This document shows, one piece after another, positions 50,660 through 62,640 of a DNA stretch of 64,000 bases (within the stretch, counting starts at the first letter, position 1; each line of letters opens with the position of its first letter). Both the position numbers and the translations under genes were made by a program. The stretch lies in the NCBI GenBank assembly GCA_047967505.1, contig CM106538.1; one strand, given 5' to 3'. The notes under the pieces are model-generated. The model worked only from the letters and a program-made list of their open reading frames with translations. It ran no database searches and was not told where the DNA came from. This stretch comes from Dipteris shenzhenensis. Lineage: Eukaryota > Polypodiophyta > Polypodiopsida > Gleicheniales.

Positions 50660-53600
50660 ATGGCCCAGCCCACAAGACTGCGAATCCCACCATTCGGTGA
50701 AAGCGAAAAGTTGGATGGCACTAACTATCCACTCTGGAAGTTCAAGATGAAGACCATCCTAAGCACATACGAGCTTTGGGATACTCCTACTGGAGTGGAC
50801 GTGAAGCCGGTTGCGAGACCGGATCCACCCAATGCAGGACAACAGATAGTACCAATTGCGGATGAGATTATCGCATGGACAAGAAGAAATGCAGATGTGC
50901 TGTGTTCTATTGTCTACAGTGTAAGTGATTCCATCATGGCATTAATTCAACATGTCACCACGGCGGAGGGTCTTGAAAAATCAGTACGAGACCACAAATC
51001 AAATGCGGATTTAGAATTTGGAGACTCAACTCGCGAACGAGAAATTGTCTGAGTCTGAAGTGATAGAGAAGTTCATCACCAGGGTGAAGAATCTATGCGA
51101 TCAGATGACTGCGATTGGCATCACCATCACCAGCGAGAATCTAGCACAAAGGTGCATACGGATTCTCCCACCAAAGTACGATGGTCTTGTTACGGCACTG
51201 AATATGCAGAACAGAAATCTGCCCCTCAACTTTGAGGATTTTAGCGCGATGCTTCTACAGGAGGAGATGCGTCAAAAGACGAGGACTAGAGAAGATTCGG
51301 CTTTCTATGCTGGATCAAAGAAAGGTAAGGGTAAGGACTCTGATAACCCATCTTCTTCTTATGATAAAAAGAGAAAGAAGAAGATCAAGTGCTTCTATTG
51401 CAACAAGGCAAGGCACAAGCAGAATGAGTGCCGGAAGAAGATTGCAGATGAGAAGAACGGAGTAAAGAAAGAGTCCAGCAACAGCATGCAAGCAATACCA
51501 GTAGAGCTATTCGTAGCAATTAAGGAGATTTGCACGGAGGTAGTTCATGTATCTGCAGATGACCTTGGATCATCGACAGTGGTGCATCGTGCCACATGAC
51601 CAGTCGGAAGGATTGGTATACCTCTCTACAGCCGATAGGGAATGACATCCTAGTAGCAGTCGGCAATGATGCAAAATGTCCAGCAAAAGGAAAAGGTACG
51701 ATTGCTCTCAAGTCAGATGGAGTTGTAAAATAGTTGTCCGATGTTCTTTATGTGCCAGATATCAAGATGAACTTGTTTGTCTTTGCGATCACCGATCGGG
51801 ACCTCAAAGTTCAATTCGATAAGAATGGTGCACAGATTCTGGATCTTCAAGGGAAGGTCATTGGTAAAGGTACACGTGCAACAACATCTACGAACTCTCA
51901 GCTTTCAGTGCTCGAGTCGATGTGAAGAACACTATGCTGTGGCATGAGGGGTTTGGTCATCTAAAACTTAATTCTTTAAAGGAGATGCATAAAAGTGGAA
52001 TGATTGCATACCTACCCGAAATTACAGATCTGTCCAATGTATGTGAAGCTTGCATGATGGGCAAGTAGCATCGGCAGCCCTTTCTTAAAGAGGCCAATAG
52101 GGCAAAGGCTCCTCTAGAGCTCGTTCACACGGACCTCTGTGGAAAGATGGAGACAGAAGCTTTGGGTGGTTCCTACTACTTCATGACGCTGATCGACGAC
52201 TACAGTAGAAGGATATGGATATACTTCCTGAAGACTAAAGACGAGGCTTTTAGTAAGTTCAAGGAATGGCATGTAATGGTTGAGAAAGAAACGGGGAAGA
52301 AGCTGAAGAAATTGAGATCAAACAGAGGTGGAGAGTTCACATCAACTGAATTCAAAAGTTACTTCACGGGATCAAGAGGCAGAAACCCCCGCCACATACA
52401 TCACAGCAAAATGGAGTAGCAGAACGCAAGATGCAGGCCATCTGTGAAATGGGTAGGAGTATGATGAAAGGGAAAGATTTGCCAAAGACTTTCTGGGCTG
52501 AAGCATGTAACACGGTAGTTTACATTCTGAATCGTAGCTACACGAAGGCTGTGAATGGGATGACTCCACTGCAAGCCTTTTCTGGTAAGAAACATTCAGC
52601 TGCACATTTTAGAGTTTTTGGATGTGACTGTTTTGTGCATCTCCCTGATGCTAACACGACCAAATGGGAATTGAAGAGCCAAAAATGTATTTTCTTGGGC
52701 TATAATGAAGAGGCAAAGGGTTACCATCTCTATAACCCTGTTACCAAGAAGGTAATAGTAAGTCACGATGTGGTCTTCTCAAAACAGCCGCATCAATTGG
52801 AGGAGGATGCTTCCTTCCCAGACAACCAGGACCAAGATATAAATCCAGTACAACCACCAACAGCAGACCGAACTCCCCCAACGGTGCTTGGGAGGATTCA
52901 AGATAAAGACGAGGAAGAAGAGCATGCAGAACCACAATGGCAACGGCCATTCCTGAAGTGGGTAAAGCAGCTTTTGGACAGTAGAGAACCTCCATCCATT
53001 GAGGAGGAACCATCCGAACACCACCGGTCCAAGAGATTAGAGGAGCAAAGAAGGGCACAGGAACACTTGGTCAACTACACTTTGATGACAGAGGTGATCC
53101 ATGCTGATGAACCCGTGTCTTGAAGAGGCATAGGGCGATGATAGGTGGATGGAGGCTATGCAGTCAGAGTATGGCTCCATAATGAAGAACAACACTTGGG
53201 ACCTTATGGATCGACCACCAAAACGCAAGATAATCAGCACTAAGTGGGTGTACAAGACCAAGACGGCACGTTGGATAAGTACAAGGCTTGGCTCATGGCA
53301 AAAGGATTCGCACAGGTACATGGTTTTGATTATCAGGATACTTTTGCTCCCATAGCTCGACTAACCACAATTTGCAGTGTTTTGGCTTTAGCAGCCCAGG
53401 GAAGCTGGCCCGTGTTTCAGATGGATGTAAAATCTGCCTTTCGGAATGGAGATCTCAAGGAGGAGGTATACGTGGAACAACCACTAGGTTTTGTGATCCC
53501 CGGTTATGATCCCCGGTTCAGAAGGTAAAGTCTGTAAACTGAAGAAGACATTTTACAGGCTGAAACAGGCCCCACGAGCATGGTATCAGCGGATTGATGC

Positions 53601-54581
53601 CTGCTTTCTACAAAACGGGTTGAGGAGGAGCCCATCTGATGCAAATTTGTATATCTTCAGAGGAGGCAGGTGTATGATCGTGGTCCTTTATGTGGACGAC
53701 CTTGTCATAACAGAGAACCATGAAGAGAAGATCTCGCAAACAAAGCATTTGATAAGAAGAGAGTTTGAAATGATAGACCTCGGACTGATGCATTTCTGTT
53801 TGGGGTTTGAAGTTTGGCAAGAGCCAAAACAGATCTTCATCTCACAGCTGAAGTATGTTGGAGAGATACTGAAGGCATTTGGCATGGCTAAGTGCAAGAC
53901 AGTTGGCACCCCTATGGAGGTTGACGTGAAGCTCTCAAACGAGGATTCATCACCACTGGTGGATGAAGCAAAATATAGAAGGCTTATGGGCAGTTTGATT
54001 TACTTGTGCAACACACGGCCGGACATCAGATTTGCAACTGGTGTACTAAGCAAGTTTTCCAATAAGCCCCAGGAGAACCATTGGAAGGCAGGGATGCGGG
54101 TGCTGAAATACATCAATTGATTATGGCATCACCTATACCAAGGGCAACATCTTGACCGGATTCTGTGACTCGGATTGGGCAGGAGACGTGGATAGTAGGA
54201 GGTCAGTGACAGGTTAATGTTTCTCACTTGGATGTGGAGCTGTGTCATGGGTCAGCAAGAAGCAACCCATAGTTGCTCTTTCTTCTACCAAGGCTGAGTA
54301 CAAATTAGCATGTTTTGCTTCTTACGAGGCAGTGTGATTGAGGAGGATTTTAGGGGACATGGGTGCAGTGCAGAACATGCCTACGCAGTTATCATGTGAC
54401 AATTAGAGTTGCATGGCGATTGCAAAGAACCTTGTGTTCCATGCTCGCACAAAACACATTGAAATTCAATATCACTTTGTACGCGAGCTCATCATGGATG
54501 GAGAGGTTGACTTGGTGTACTGTCCGACTATAGAGAATGCTACGGACATCTTCACGAAGGTCTTGGAAGAGACTTGCTAGA
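50660..54581 (+). pseudogene. Ty1/copia gag-pol polyprotein, copia 2
   Basis: Gag starts MAQPTRLRIPPFGESEKLDG and crosses a frame break near 51020. Its zinc knuckle CFYCNKARHKQNEC (51390-51431) is intact. Protease: WIIDSGASCHM near 51565. Integrase: the HHCC finger (HEGFGHLKLN to CEACMMGK) near 51940-52066, VHTDLCGKM near 52123 and RSNRGGEF near 52315, where asparagine replaces the second catalytic aspartate. A chromodomain-less linker follows. RT: KWVYKTKT (53245), FQMDVKSAFRNGDLKEEVYV, and YVDDLVI near 53690 intact. RNase H: CDSDWAGDVDSRR near 54166 and SSTKAEYKLACF near 54290. It ends at TAG 54579-54581. There are at least six frame or stop breaks, so the copy is dead. Length fits a full copia polyprotein. 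Confidence 0.9.
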
Positions 54582-54619
54582 GAGGCATCTTCATCGACTT
54601 GGCATTGGACGGGTGGACA

Positions 54620-54630
54620 TTGAGGGGGGG
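54620..54630 (+). other. Polypurine tract of copia 2
   Basis: TTGAGGGGGGG sits immediately before the 3' LTR start TGTTAGATATC. It is the expected plus-strand primer. Confidence 0.85.
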
Positions 54631-55358
54631 TGTTAGATATCAATGCTCCACTCTCATGTAACTACGCGAGAACTAGCTAACTCTACTTGTAAGCCCCCCA
54701 TATGAGGAGAAGGCATTTGAGTAGCTCGGTTATCTTGTAGGTCCTGGTTTGGACACCAGATGGGGGCCATGTGTGGCCTGATGGCTGGATGGAGTTGGCA
54801 CACTACCAACTAGGCTACATGCAAGTGCAGGAAGGCATCCCATGACTGACCATATTGAGGGTAGATGGAGCATTTCCCAGGGCAGCAGCCCACTCTCAGG
54901 TTGCGGGGCCCGTTTGGAGCCCTAGATGATCCCGGATGGCGAATGGAAACCATAGGAGTTGCTCTATTTTGTGCACCGATTCTATCGTGTGGTCGATGGC
55001 CTATTTCGGGACCGCTATTTCGGGACCGACCCCTAGTCGGCCATTTTGGGCGGACTGGGCCGGTCACCCAATTGGGTATAACTGACTATGACTGGTGGCT
55101 ATATAAGAGCAAGCCCATGAAGCCCATTTCATCACTGGCTATAGCAACCCTGATTCCTTAGCATCCAACCTCCGTCCTCTACTGTTTCCAACTCGCCATC
55201 GAAGCTTCTTTCACAGGAGCGCACGGTTGGGAGGCAGTCCCATCTATTGTATCAATTCTACAATAATCAAATTTTTTATTCTCCATACTATCTGTTTTCT
55301 CTCTTGCATACGAGATCCTGTTATCTATTGAGCACAGACGTTGTATTGTTTTCTTACA
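54631..55358 (+). repeat. 3' LTR of copia 2 (728 bp)
   Basis: TGTTAGATATCAATGCTCC .. TTGTTTTCTTACA. It contains a GC-rich inner part (54890-55080) and a TATATAAGAG box at about 55099. The terminal TG..CA and the adjoining polypurine tract fix its borders. Confidence 0.9.
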
Positions 55359-55844
55359 ATTCATAGGTAGACTGGTTAATATATCCCCTCCCCCAAATTA
55401 AAAAAACATTGGATCAAGAAATAATAAAATTAAAGCTTTGCTACTGAAGTCCTAAGTGATTAAAAAGAGGATGTATTCATATGTGCTTTAGGAAGTCTAT
55501 TATGTGCATGCTTCATCCACAACCAAACCATCATGTATATGGATGGACTCTATTAAAAAATTCCATGCTAGTATATTATTACATAGTCACGGTCTCCTCA
55601 TAAGCCTCGTCTCATCCTCTAGTGCTCACTCCGTTCTTTATGCGCAACCCCAAGCCTTCATTACAAACTTCTTTGCTTTTCATTTTCATTCATCTTTGCT
55701 GTTCATTTCATCCTGGCCCTTCCACCTTTTCCCACTTACCTTGATGGCCTTCTTCTGAGGTGACCCGTTCATTTGACTTTTACACTCGCTGGCTGTGTAA
55801 TTTGTTGCACAACAAGTATTCCCTTAGTTAGGACAAATCCCCTA

Positions 55845-55897
<53 letters not shown>

Positions 55898-56537
55898 ACA
55901 CACATGCACATGCACACACGCACACACACACACACACACACATAGGGGCACCAACTCAATATGTAATATGTTACTACCCTTGCCCAAAATCTAAGGTATG
56001 GGGGGACAAGGTCCATATATAATATGCATGGATTTCCTTTTAAAAATTCAAATATGCAAGGGAAAAATATGAAATTTTCATGTCCCCCCACCCTCAAAAT
56101 ATAAGGTATATATCTTGAAAAATATGCAAGATTTTAAGATTTTTACATATTTTTCGTAATATGTGAGGCATAAGGGGGGGAGTTCTTTGGATGAAGGGGG
56201 GTAAAACAAAAAATACACTAAAATATGAAAACCCATCTCCTTTCAAATTAATGTAACTTTTTCATGTGTTACCCAAAATTCAAGGTGTAAAGACATATTT
56301 GAAGTTCTTTCAGTGTAGAACACAACCATCTTAATTTGAATAACTATTACTCATGTCATATTGTTAAATTCATTTCATACTCAAGATTTTGATGGGTTTT
56401 CTTACTAAAGGGAGTTGGCACCCCAAGACACACACAACTATCTCCTCATCTCCACTCTTCTCCTCTCCCCTCTTCATATTTTGTCAAGGTAATAGAGCTC
56501 CTTACCTTCCGCTGAGGCATTGCGGTTCTTGAGAGAT

Positions 56538-56578
<41 letters not shown>

Positions 56579-56900
56579 CATGTTCATGCCTCTTGAGTGA
56601 TTGTTCAAATTCTCATTGAGAGATTTCATTAAGTGTGAGAGAGATATTTCCTTCTCGAGGGATTTTCTTTGAGTGAGGCATTCTTCTTGAGAGATTATTC
56701 TATTTTTGAGAGAAAAGAACTCGAGAGAGATAGATCCTATCCTAGTTCTCATAAAGGTTTCTTAGCTCTTGGTAGTGTCTACAAAAGGCTCCCAATGAGC
56801 TAACCACATCAAACATACAAGGCTAGAAGCTTTGACTTCTACAAATTGATCTACAACATCTACAAACAGCCCAAGAGCCTAGCCAACCAACAGTGGCACA
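55359..56900. other. Non-coding, with three microsatellites
   Basis: No gene is supported. A (CT)n run occupies 55848-55895, (CA)n 55921-55942 and (GA)n 56541-56576. A local repeat GAGAGAGAT..CTTGAGAGATT fills 56520-56720. Open frames here are composed of these repeats. Confidence 0.7.
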
Positions 56901-56979
56901 GTAGCCTCCCACCGGCATCCAACTCCAGTTACAGCCACCATCAATGCATCAACAACGAGCCATAGGGAAAGCCTTCCAA

Positions 56980-57335
56980 TGGCAAGCACACCTCACGATT
57001 ACTTCAACAATTCCAAGTGATCTTTCTACAGCCCATATGGGCTCTTTACCTCAATGCAACTACAAATATGGGCTCTTTCTACAACCCATATGGGCTCTTT
57101 ACCTCAACTCAATGGTACAAAGCACCACCCACGGCCAGCAACTCTACAAACTGTAGCACCATCTACGCTTACGGTTGCACCATCTGTGCCCACAACAACA
57201 ACCTGAGCTCCCAACTGAGCTGCAACTTCTCCATCCATAGAACTACATGCAAAGGCAATGGGTCTCTACGGCTGCCAACGATGCACAAGCTCCTCCAATG
57301 GGTCTCTACGGCTGCCAACGATGCACAAGCCACCC
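56980..57335 (+). repeat. Short direct repeats (CCCATATGGGCTCTTTACCTC; GGGTCTCTACGGCTGCCAAC)
   Basis: CCCATATGGGCTCTTTACCT occurs twice about 55 bases apart (57033, 57087), and AATGGGTCTCTACGGCTGCC occurs twice about 41 bases apart (57258, 57299). Overlapping frames are ALT-rich and without a known domain. It may be the distal part of the gypsy remnant to the right. Confidence 0.5.
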
Positions 57336-57499
57336 AACCAACTAATTGGAAAAACGACAAAAAGGAGGCAACAACGGTTAACATTACACCATACCGAAAC
57401 CAAGCTTCATGGGGTGGGGAGGAGGTCTCGATGGTGCAAGTGGCCAAACAAGACGCTACACTACCTACGCGGGCAAATGGGTATCCATGTTACGTGACA

Positions 57500-60400
57500 A
57501 TGTGAGCCCTGTCAACTAGTCAAACGGTAAGGCATTTGGTTGTCATTTGACATTACCTGCCTTTATGGATACACCGTTGGCTCCCGCCTTCACCATGAGC
57601 ATGAGGAGATGTGACCTCGTTGAGGCAAGGCTAAATTGTGGCCTTCACAATCTTCTCCAATTCTACAAGCAACAACAGCTTCTACTCAACGATGGGGAAA
57701 ACTTTAGTATCTAGTGCCGTAACTCACAAGGGATCAGTCCTCGCGGAACACTACGTCGCCAGCCAAGTGCATAAAACTAGAGCTACACATGCATCAATTG
57801 CAACCGCAAAGTTAATCCAATAAAGGGTATCGAAAAGGCCACCCCAGGCTAGAAAACCACAATGACCTCCTCTGATGTAGTAACCTGCAATGCCTCTATC
57901 ATTGCTACAACTGCAGTAGATGTTGCCGCCATGGTTGCTATTGTGTTGGAGCTGCTCCAACCCTCTTCGAGTAAGGGAACTGCCAACCATAGGATTCCTT
58001 GATGAAGTACCTACCACAATTGGCACAAGTGTCACCGAAACAGTTACCCACTTGAAAATCACCAATGGGGGAAGTGGAGGCACTAGAATGAATTGCATCA
58101 ACGATAGCCCATCATTCAGCAAACTCATAGACACCCCTATTGATGCCATGACTGCATGGGAAGGAGTAAGGGGGGCAATAGAAGGAAGCACCATCATCGA
58201 TACTCCCTGCATGCTATGAGGACCTTGATGCCTCTGCTTCTTAGACTCTCGACTGGATGAGCCACACCCTGTAGAGGACCTTCTTCGAGGGTAAAAATTA
58301 CTGCCATATTCCTTCGAGGAACAGTAGAGTCAAGAGTCAAGTTGTAAGGGAAACAAAACCTCCCAAAATCTTCCCGATCTTCGAATTCACGTCTTGTTTC
58401 TTCTCTACCACCATCGCCACCCTCTGTGCCTCTGCATGGATTCTCTCCTTCAAAATTCATGCCCAAGGCACTGGTCTTTGCTCTACTACCACAATCATTG
58501 CACGAGACATGGGAGTAATCATATAGGTCTTTGCTTGCAAACAGACCGACTCCAGAATCCACCAATAGAGATCATGAACTTGAACATCCTTGCAAGTGCT
58601 CAACTTATACTCACCTCGAGCTGGGTTGCCAAACTCCGCCACCATCTCCTCAGCTGAAGACCATAGGCCACCATAGGCCTACCCAAGAGCACAATGTATT
58701 CTGGTTTGGAGCCTCCATATCCAACACCACAAAGGAGACAATGAAAAAAATTTTGGCCACCTCCAAGACTATCGCTCGTAAGATCCCTAGTGGCTGAACT
58801 CAATGTTGATTTGCCATGTGGTCTAGGAATGGCACCGATTCCCATGACATCCATCCCATCTCCTGGCATGTCTTCAGGGTGACGATGTTGACTCTAGAAC
58901 CTCCGTCCACCTGAACTTGCTCGAAAGTCCGTCCTTGTGCTTTTGCCGTAATCACAGGAATCTGCATATCTGTGAGAGGGACTGCCGACACCAAAGAGGA
59001 ATCAGCTTGGCATACACCAACCTCTTCCGGCTCCAACTCCTTGTTGTCAAGGGATTGCGGCAATTGTCAATGGAACTTGGGTACCAAGTTGAGCACCCTA
59101 CCAAGCGAAACATGTATAGGTGTCTCCAGAATGGATTCCATTTTTGGCTCCCATTATGGGGAAATTGCCCGCCTCCTAGCTTGATAGGCCACTAAAAGTG
59201 GAGCTGCTTCGACGACATTCAGACCATTGCCTCATAGATGAAGCTTGAACTTTTCCTGGACAATCTCCAGCTCTGATTGGGCAACCGGATCTGCAAACTA
59301 CACCTTGCATGGCACCTCGATCGCCATTTCTTGCTCAACGGACTTAATCAAAGGGGCCTCTTCCACCACCAAATATCAGACCTAATGTCGTATTTGCTCC
59401 TGTATCGGCCAATCCAGCATCGTGTCACCTTTCTTTGTGATCGCACCCTGGAGTTTTGTGCCAACACGTGTGATGATACTGATTTTCGAGTACACCTACA
59501 AATCATCCTCCACAATGTGGACCATGGAGGTACTAGGCATCTTCTCCATCGCCTTTTGCCACTCTGCTCGTTGGCGTTGACCGTTCGGGCATTCATTCGA
59601 CCAATGGCCTTCCCCCAAATAGAACTGACAAGTTTTCGATTTTCAGCCGATTTAGCCCATGACCTCCACCATCGCATCCGCAACTGTGGCCACCGCCTCT
59701 TGGCCTGTCGATTGTGGATGCTCCTCTTGCACATAGGATGCTCCTGGATCTTGCTCACTAGAAGCTAGCCCACTATGTTGTGGGTGTTGGTCATGCATAT
59801 CGCACACCATTTCTAGTTGAGCATGCACTCCATTGCTAAATGCACTGGATTACGAGAGTGCGTGCACCATCATCCTTTCAATGCTTTTCCAATCGAGCTG
59901 TCACCAGAAGTCCCTAGAGCGACCTTTCCTCCTTTAGAGGATTTTTGGGTCTTCTTCTCCACTTCCGAGTCAAACTCCTCAATGCTGGCTTCTTCAAGGC
60001 TCTCTTCGGAGCTATAATCCTCCAAATCTTGATCATTGTCATTTGACGTCTTTGCTTTCACCAATTTCTTCTTGGCTTTGGCTTTTGAGGACTTGCAATT
60101 CTTGGCCACTCTAACCGTGCAGAGCCTCTCCCACTCGTACCGCTTGTTCCACAACCGATGTGAGCCCCATTTGGACCCAATCTACTATACCCAATGCCGT
60201 TCACAAATCGTGGGACCCAAAATGAAATAATCATTCACGAGCACTTATTGGGCATGCCAATCCACCCACAAGCACACATTGCCGAAGTAGATGAACTTGG
60301 GCCACATAATCCTCCACATCTTGATCTCCCTGATCCAACCACCGCAGTCCTTTCAGAGTTTGTAGTATCATTTTCTCTTTACGAAACTATCTCAAGAACG

Positions 60401-61291
60401 CGGTGCAGACGAGATCATAAGTGGTGAAATAGTCCACCACATACTCTACAAGCCACCTTGATGCCTTGCCCACCAAGGTCGATTCGAACACTACCTCCTA
60501 GTGGAGTGCTACCATGGGTGGTGGGTTGTTGACTGCATACACCTTCTCGAATTGCTTGACATGAGCATTGAGATCATCGATTTTCTTCCCCAAAAACTTG
60601 GTGTAAACTTGGGCCGCCATCCGTCTCCCTCTTGCAGGTTGAATGATCGGTCTGCCTGCTCCTCCTGATGGCCCTCCCCCTTTGAATAGATTGTGTGAGG
60701 CTGTCGAAACCGCTATTAGAGAGGAGGATGCACTCAACACCCTATGTCCATCCAACGAGACCCGCACACACAGACCTAAGCACGTACAAGGTGGTGAGTG
60801 TGAATGCGAGGGTGTCCCTTGGCTACGGTCCACCAAGAGGACCCACGGAGTGCTCATCTTCATGGACGAGATCACTCCTCCTTCGACGTATCCATGTTGT
60901 TGGTGTTAAGGAAGCAGGACCCTATGAACGTGTTCACATGCATGCTTACTATGAGGACAGCAAGTGCAGAATCCACTCCCAAGACCACCGAATGAGGTTG
61001 GTCATGACAATCTCTACGCTCGCCTTACTATAAGCATGGTTTTGTGGTTCCATCCGCATCAAATGGAGCGCGTCTTGAAATTTCCAAATGTGACACCTTA
61101 CTGCTGCAATCTCCTCGTGAACCTCTGCATGAGTGCGTGGCGGTGCCAGCAAATTGACCATGCGACGTTCCTCCACAACTGCAGTAGGAAGAGGATGACA
61201 TGAGAACATAAACACCCTACTATAGATGGGCCACACCCTAGATCGTGACTTTCCTTGCATACGTAGTAAGAATGCGCATCATGATCGCCAA
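57500..61291 (-). pseudogene. Ty3/gypsy gag-protease remnant, family G1 copy b
   Basis: On minus from TTGGCGATCATGATG at 61291: a leader, then LLAPPRTHAEVHEEIAAVRC (about 61165-61100). Gag proper follows near 60640-60340 (KKIDDLNAHVKQFEKVYAVN, then WLVEYVVDYFTTYDLV and FRKEKMILQTLKGLRWLDQG), and a lysine-rich linker matching family copy a at 60154-59870. A zinc-knuckle relative CQFYLGEGHWSNEC near 59640-59600 has its second cysteine replaced by tyrosine. The retropepsin region shows QVQVDGGSRVNIVT near 58915 and, after a stop, QPLGILRAI and FIVSFVVLDMEAP near 58790-58690. The catalytic D-S/T-G reads DGG. Left of 58.6 kb no RT or integrase is recognisable. The left edge at 57500 is only a guess. 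Confidence 0.65.
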
Positions 61292-61560
61292 TGTGTAGCG
61301 TCCCTATACCGCGCAAACGCTATGGGATATACAAGATGAACACACAATGCATCATCTACGAAAAACACAGAGAACAAGAAAGAAGAAGATCACCATAACA
61401 CTTTGTTGGATTCAATTCCCTTTGCATCATTTTTCTAAGCATTTCTAGCTCTTTGAGAGATCTCACTTCTCTCTTGCAATTTGTTTTCATGGACTTGATT
61501 TACTACATTCTAGACCATCTAGCATGAAAAAAAACATCGTATATCCTCCCATGACCCCTT
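61292..61560 (-). mobile_element. LTR portion of family G1 copy b (outer limit uncertain)
   Basis: On plus it begins TGTGTAGCGTCCCTATACCG after the primer site. It shares TGTGTAGC.TC and the GC..ACGCTA phrase with the unit at 43088. The distal border is undefined. Confidence 0.4.
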
Positions 61561-61659
61561 AGGTATTTATGCATTCTTCATGCATTTTCAATGCCTATAT
61601 GTAGGAGACATTTCTTTGCATCCCCTTAAAAGTGTTTTGCCAGTGTTTTTAGCTACCCT

Positions 61660-61920
61660 GTGCACGTGCGCGTGTGTGCATGCGCACATGTGTGTGTATG
61701 CACATGCAAATGCACACATGTGTGCAAGGGTGCCCTTACATTTGTACATGGTGGGAGGAGCTGGCTCAATAGCTTTCTTTTGCTTTAGCTTAACTAATAC
61801 ACAATCTAGTAATGCAGAAACAAAGAGGGGAGTTCCTTTAATTTCTCCTTTAGCTCAATGCTTATACTGCCAGACCAAGTAACTCCTCTCTCTCTCTCTC
61901 TCTCTCTCTCCCCCCCCAAT
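61660..61920. repeat. Alternating purine-pyrimidine (GT/CA) stretch and (CT)n run
   Basis: 61663-61725 is rich in GTGCGCGTGTGTGCATGCGC and CACATGTG, with left-handed-DNA-type alternation. A (CT)n run at 61886-61910 is followed by seven or eight C. No gene is seen between 61560 and 62100. Confidence 0.7.
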
Positions 61921-62099
61921 ATATAGCATGTCATTCTCCACTAGATGAGCTGATCTTAAGCAAGAGATTCAATAGTAATCCTTTGATATGACCTATGTGA
62001 TCTTTAATACCAACTTTTGCATCAAGTATGAATGCATTCTTGTTAATTAGATATGCCACAACATTGTCCATCTGAAAAAATGAAAGAAGAGCGAATATT

Positions 62100-62460
62100 C
62101 TAGGTTATCCATCCCATGCGGAGTTTGACCAAAAACCAATCTTTAGTCGTTATAGGTCTATTGGTAAGCCAAGTCCATATGTGAGCAATAAAGTCCCACA
62201 CCTTCGTTTGCCACTGGACATGAAATGAAAAGATGCAAAGAAGTTCCAAGCACGTAGTAAAAAAGACACAATTACCAAGTGCAATTCACTGTTTTTGCAA
62301 TCGGTCTCCCCTAGGTAAGCCTCCAATTAGCATGCGCCAAATAAGCACCTTCCCTTGATATGCAATCTTAGAGCACAATCCTTGTAAAACTATGTCCTTC
62401 CACCAAGCCTTACTTTTATAGGTGTGCCATACCCAATTAACCTTCTAAGTAAGCTAGCGC
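62100..62460 (-). pseudogene. LINE retrotransposon C-terminal fragment (zf-RVT)
   Basis: Read on minus, the text gives WWKDIVLQGLCSKIAYQGKV, LIWRMLIGGLPRGDRLQKQ, a stop, then ALGNCVFFTTCLELLCIFSF and KVWDFIAHIW. This is the pattern of the zinc-binding region behind plant LINE reverse transcriptases (PF13966): a W..L.GGLPT.DRL box followed by C..C..E..LHIFF and a W. The upstream RT is absent or unrecognisable. Confidence 0.6.
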
Positions 62461-62640
62461 TTCTCTTTCGCATCCTAAGGTACACTTGATTTGTTGTATG
62501 CTACACTATGTCTCGAGGCCGATGCCTTCTAAATACCCAATTAGCCTTCTAAGTAAGCTAGCACTTCTCTTTCACCATCGTATGGTACACTTGATTTGTT
62601 GTACACTACACTATGTCTCGAGGCTTTCTTAATGCCCAAT
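62431..62640 (+). repeat. Tandem duplication, about 104-bp unit
   Basis: ACCCAATTA(A/G)CCTTCTAAGTAAG starts both copies (62431 and 62535), and both contain GGTACACTTGATTTGTTGTA and ACACTATGTCTCGAGGC. The copies differ at several positions and by a small indel. Confidence 0.8.

Larger units (their letters stand above)
50321..55358 (+). mobile_element. Ty1/copia retrotransposon 2 with truncated 5' LTR
   Basis: The element consists of a partial 5' LTR (50321-50589), primer site (50590), gag-pol (50660-54581), polypurine tract (54620-54630) and a 728-bp 3' LTR (54631-55358). Domain order gag, protease, integrase, RT, RNase H defines Ty1/copia. The 269 bases of the 5' LTR align without gaps to 55090-55358 with about 17 differences by eye. 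The first 459 bases of the 5' LTR are absent and replaced by unrelated sequence. No flanking target duplication can be read. Confidence 0.9.

Noticed and set aside
55769-56097. ORFs rich in RERERE and VCVCVC
   Set aside because: Translations of the (CT)n and (CA)n microsatellites.
58194-58565. 123-residue minus ORF as a separate gene
   Set aside because: No motif. It lies within the decayed gypsy G1 remnant and overlaps the inferred pol direction without similarity to any domain I know.
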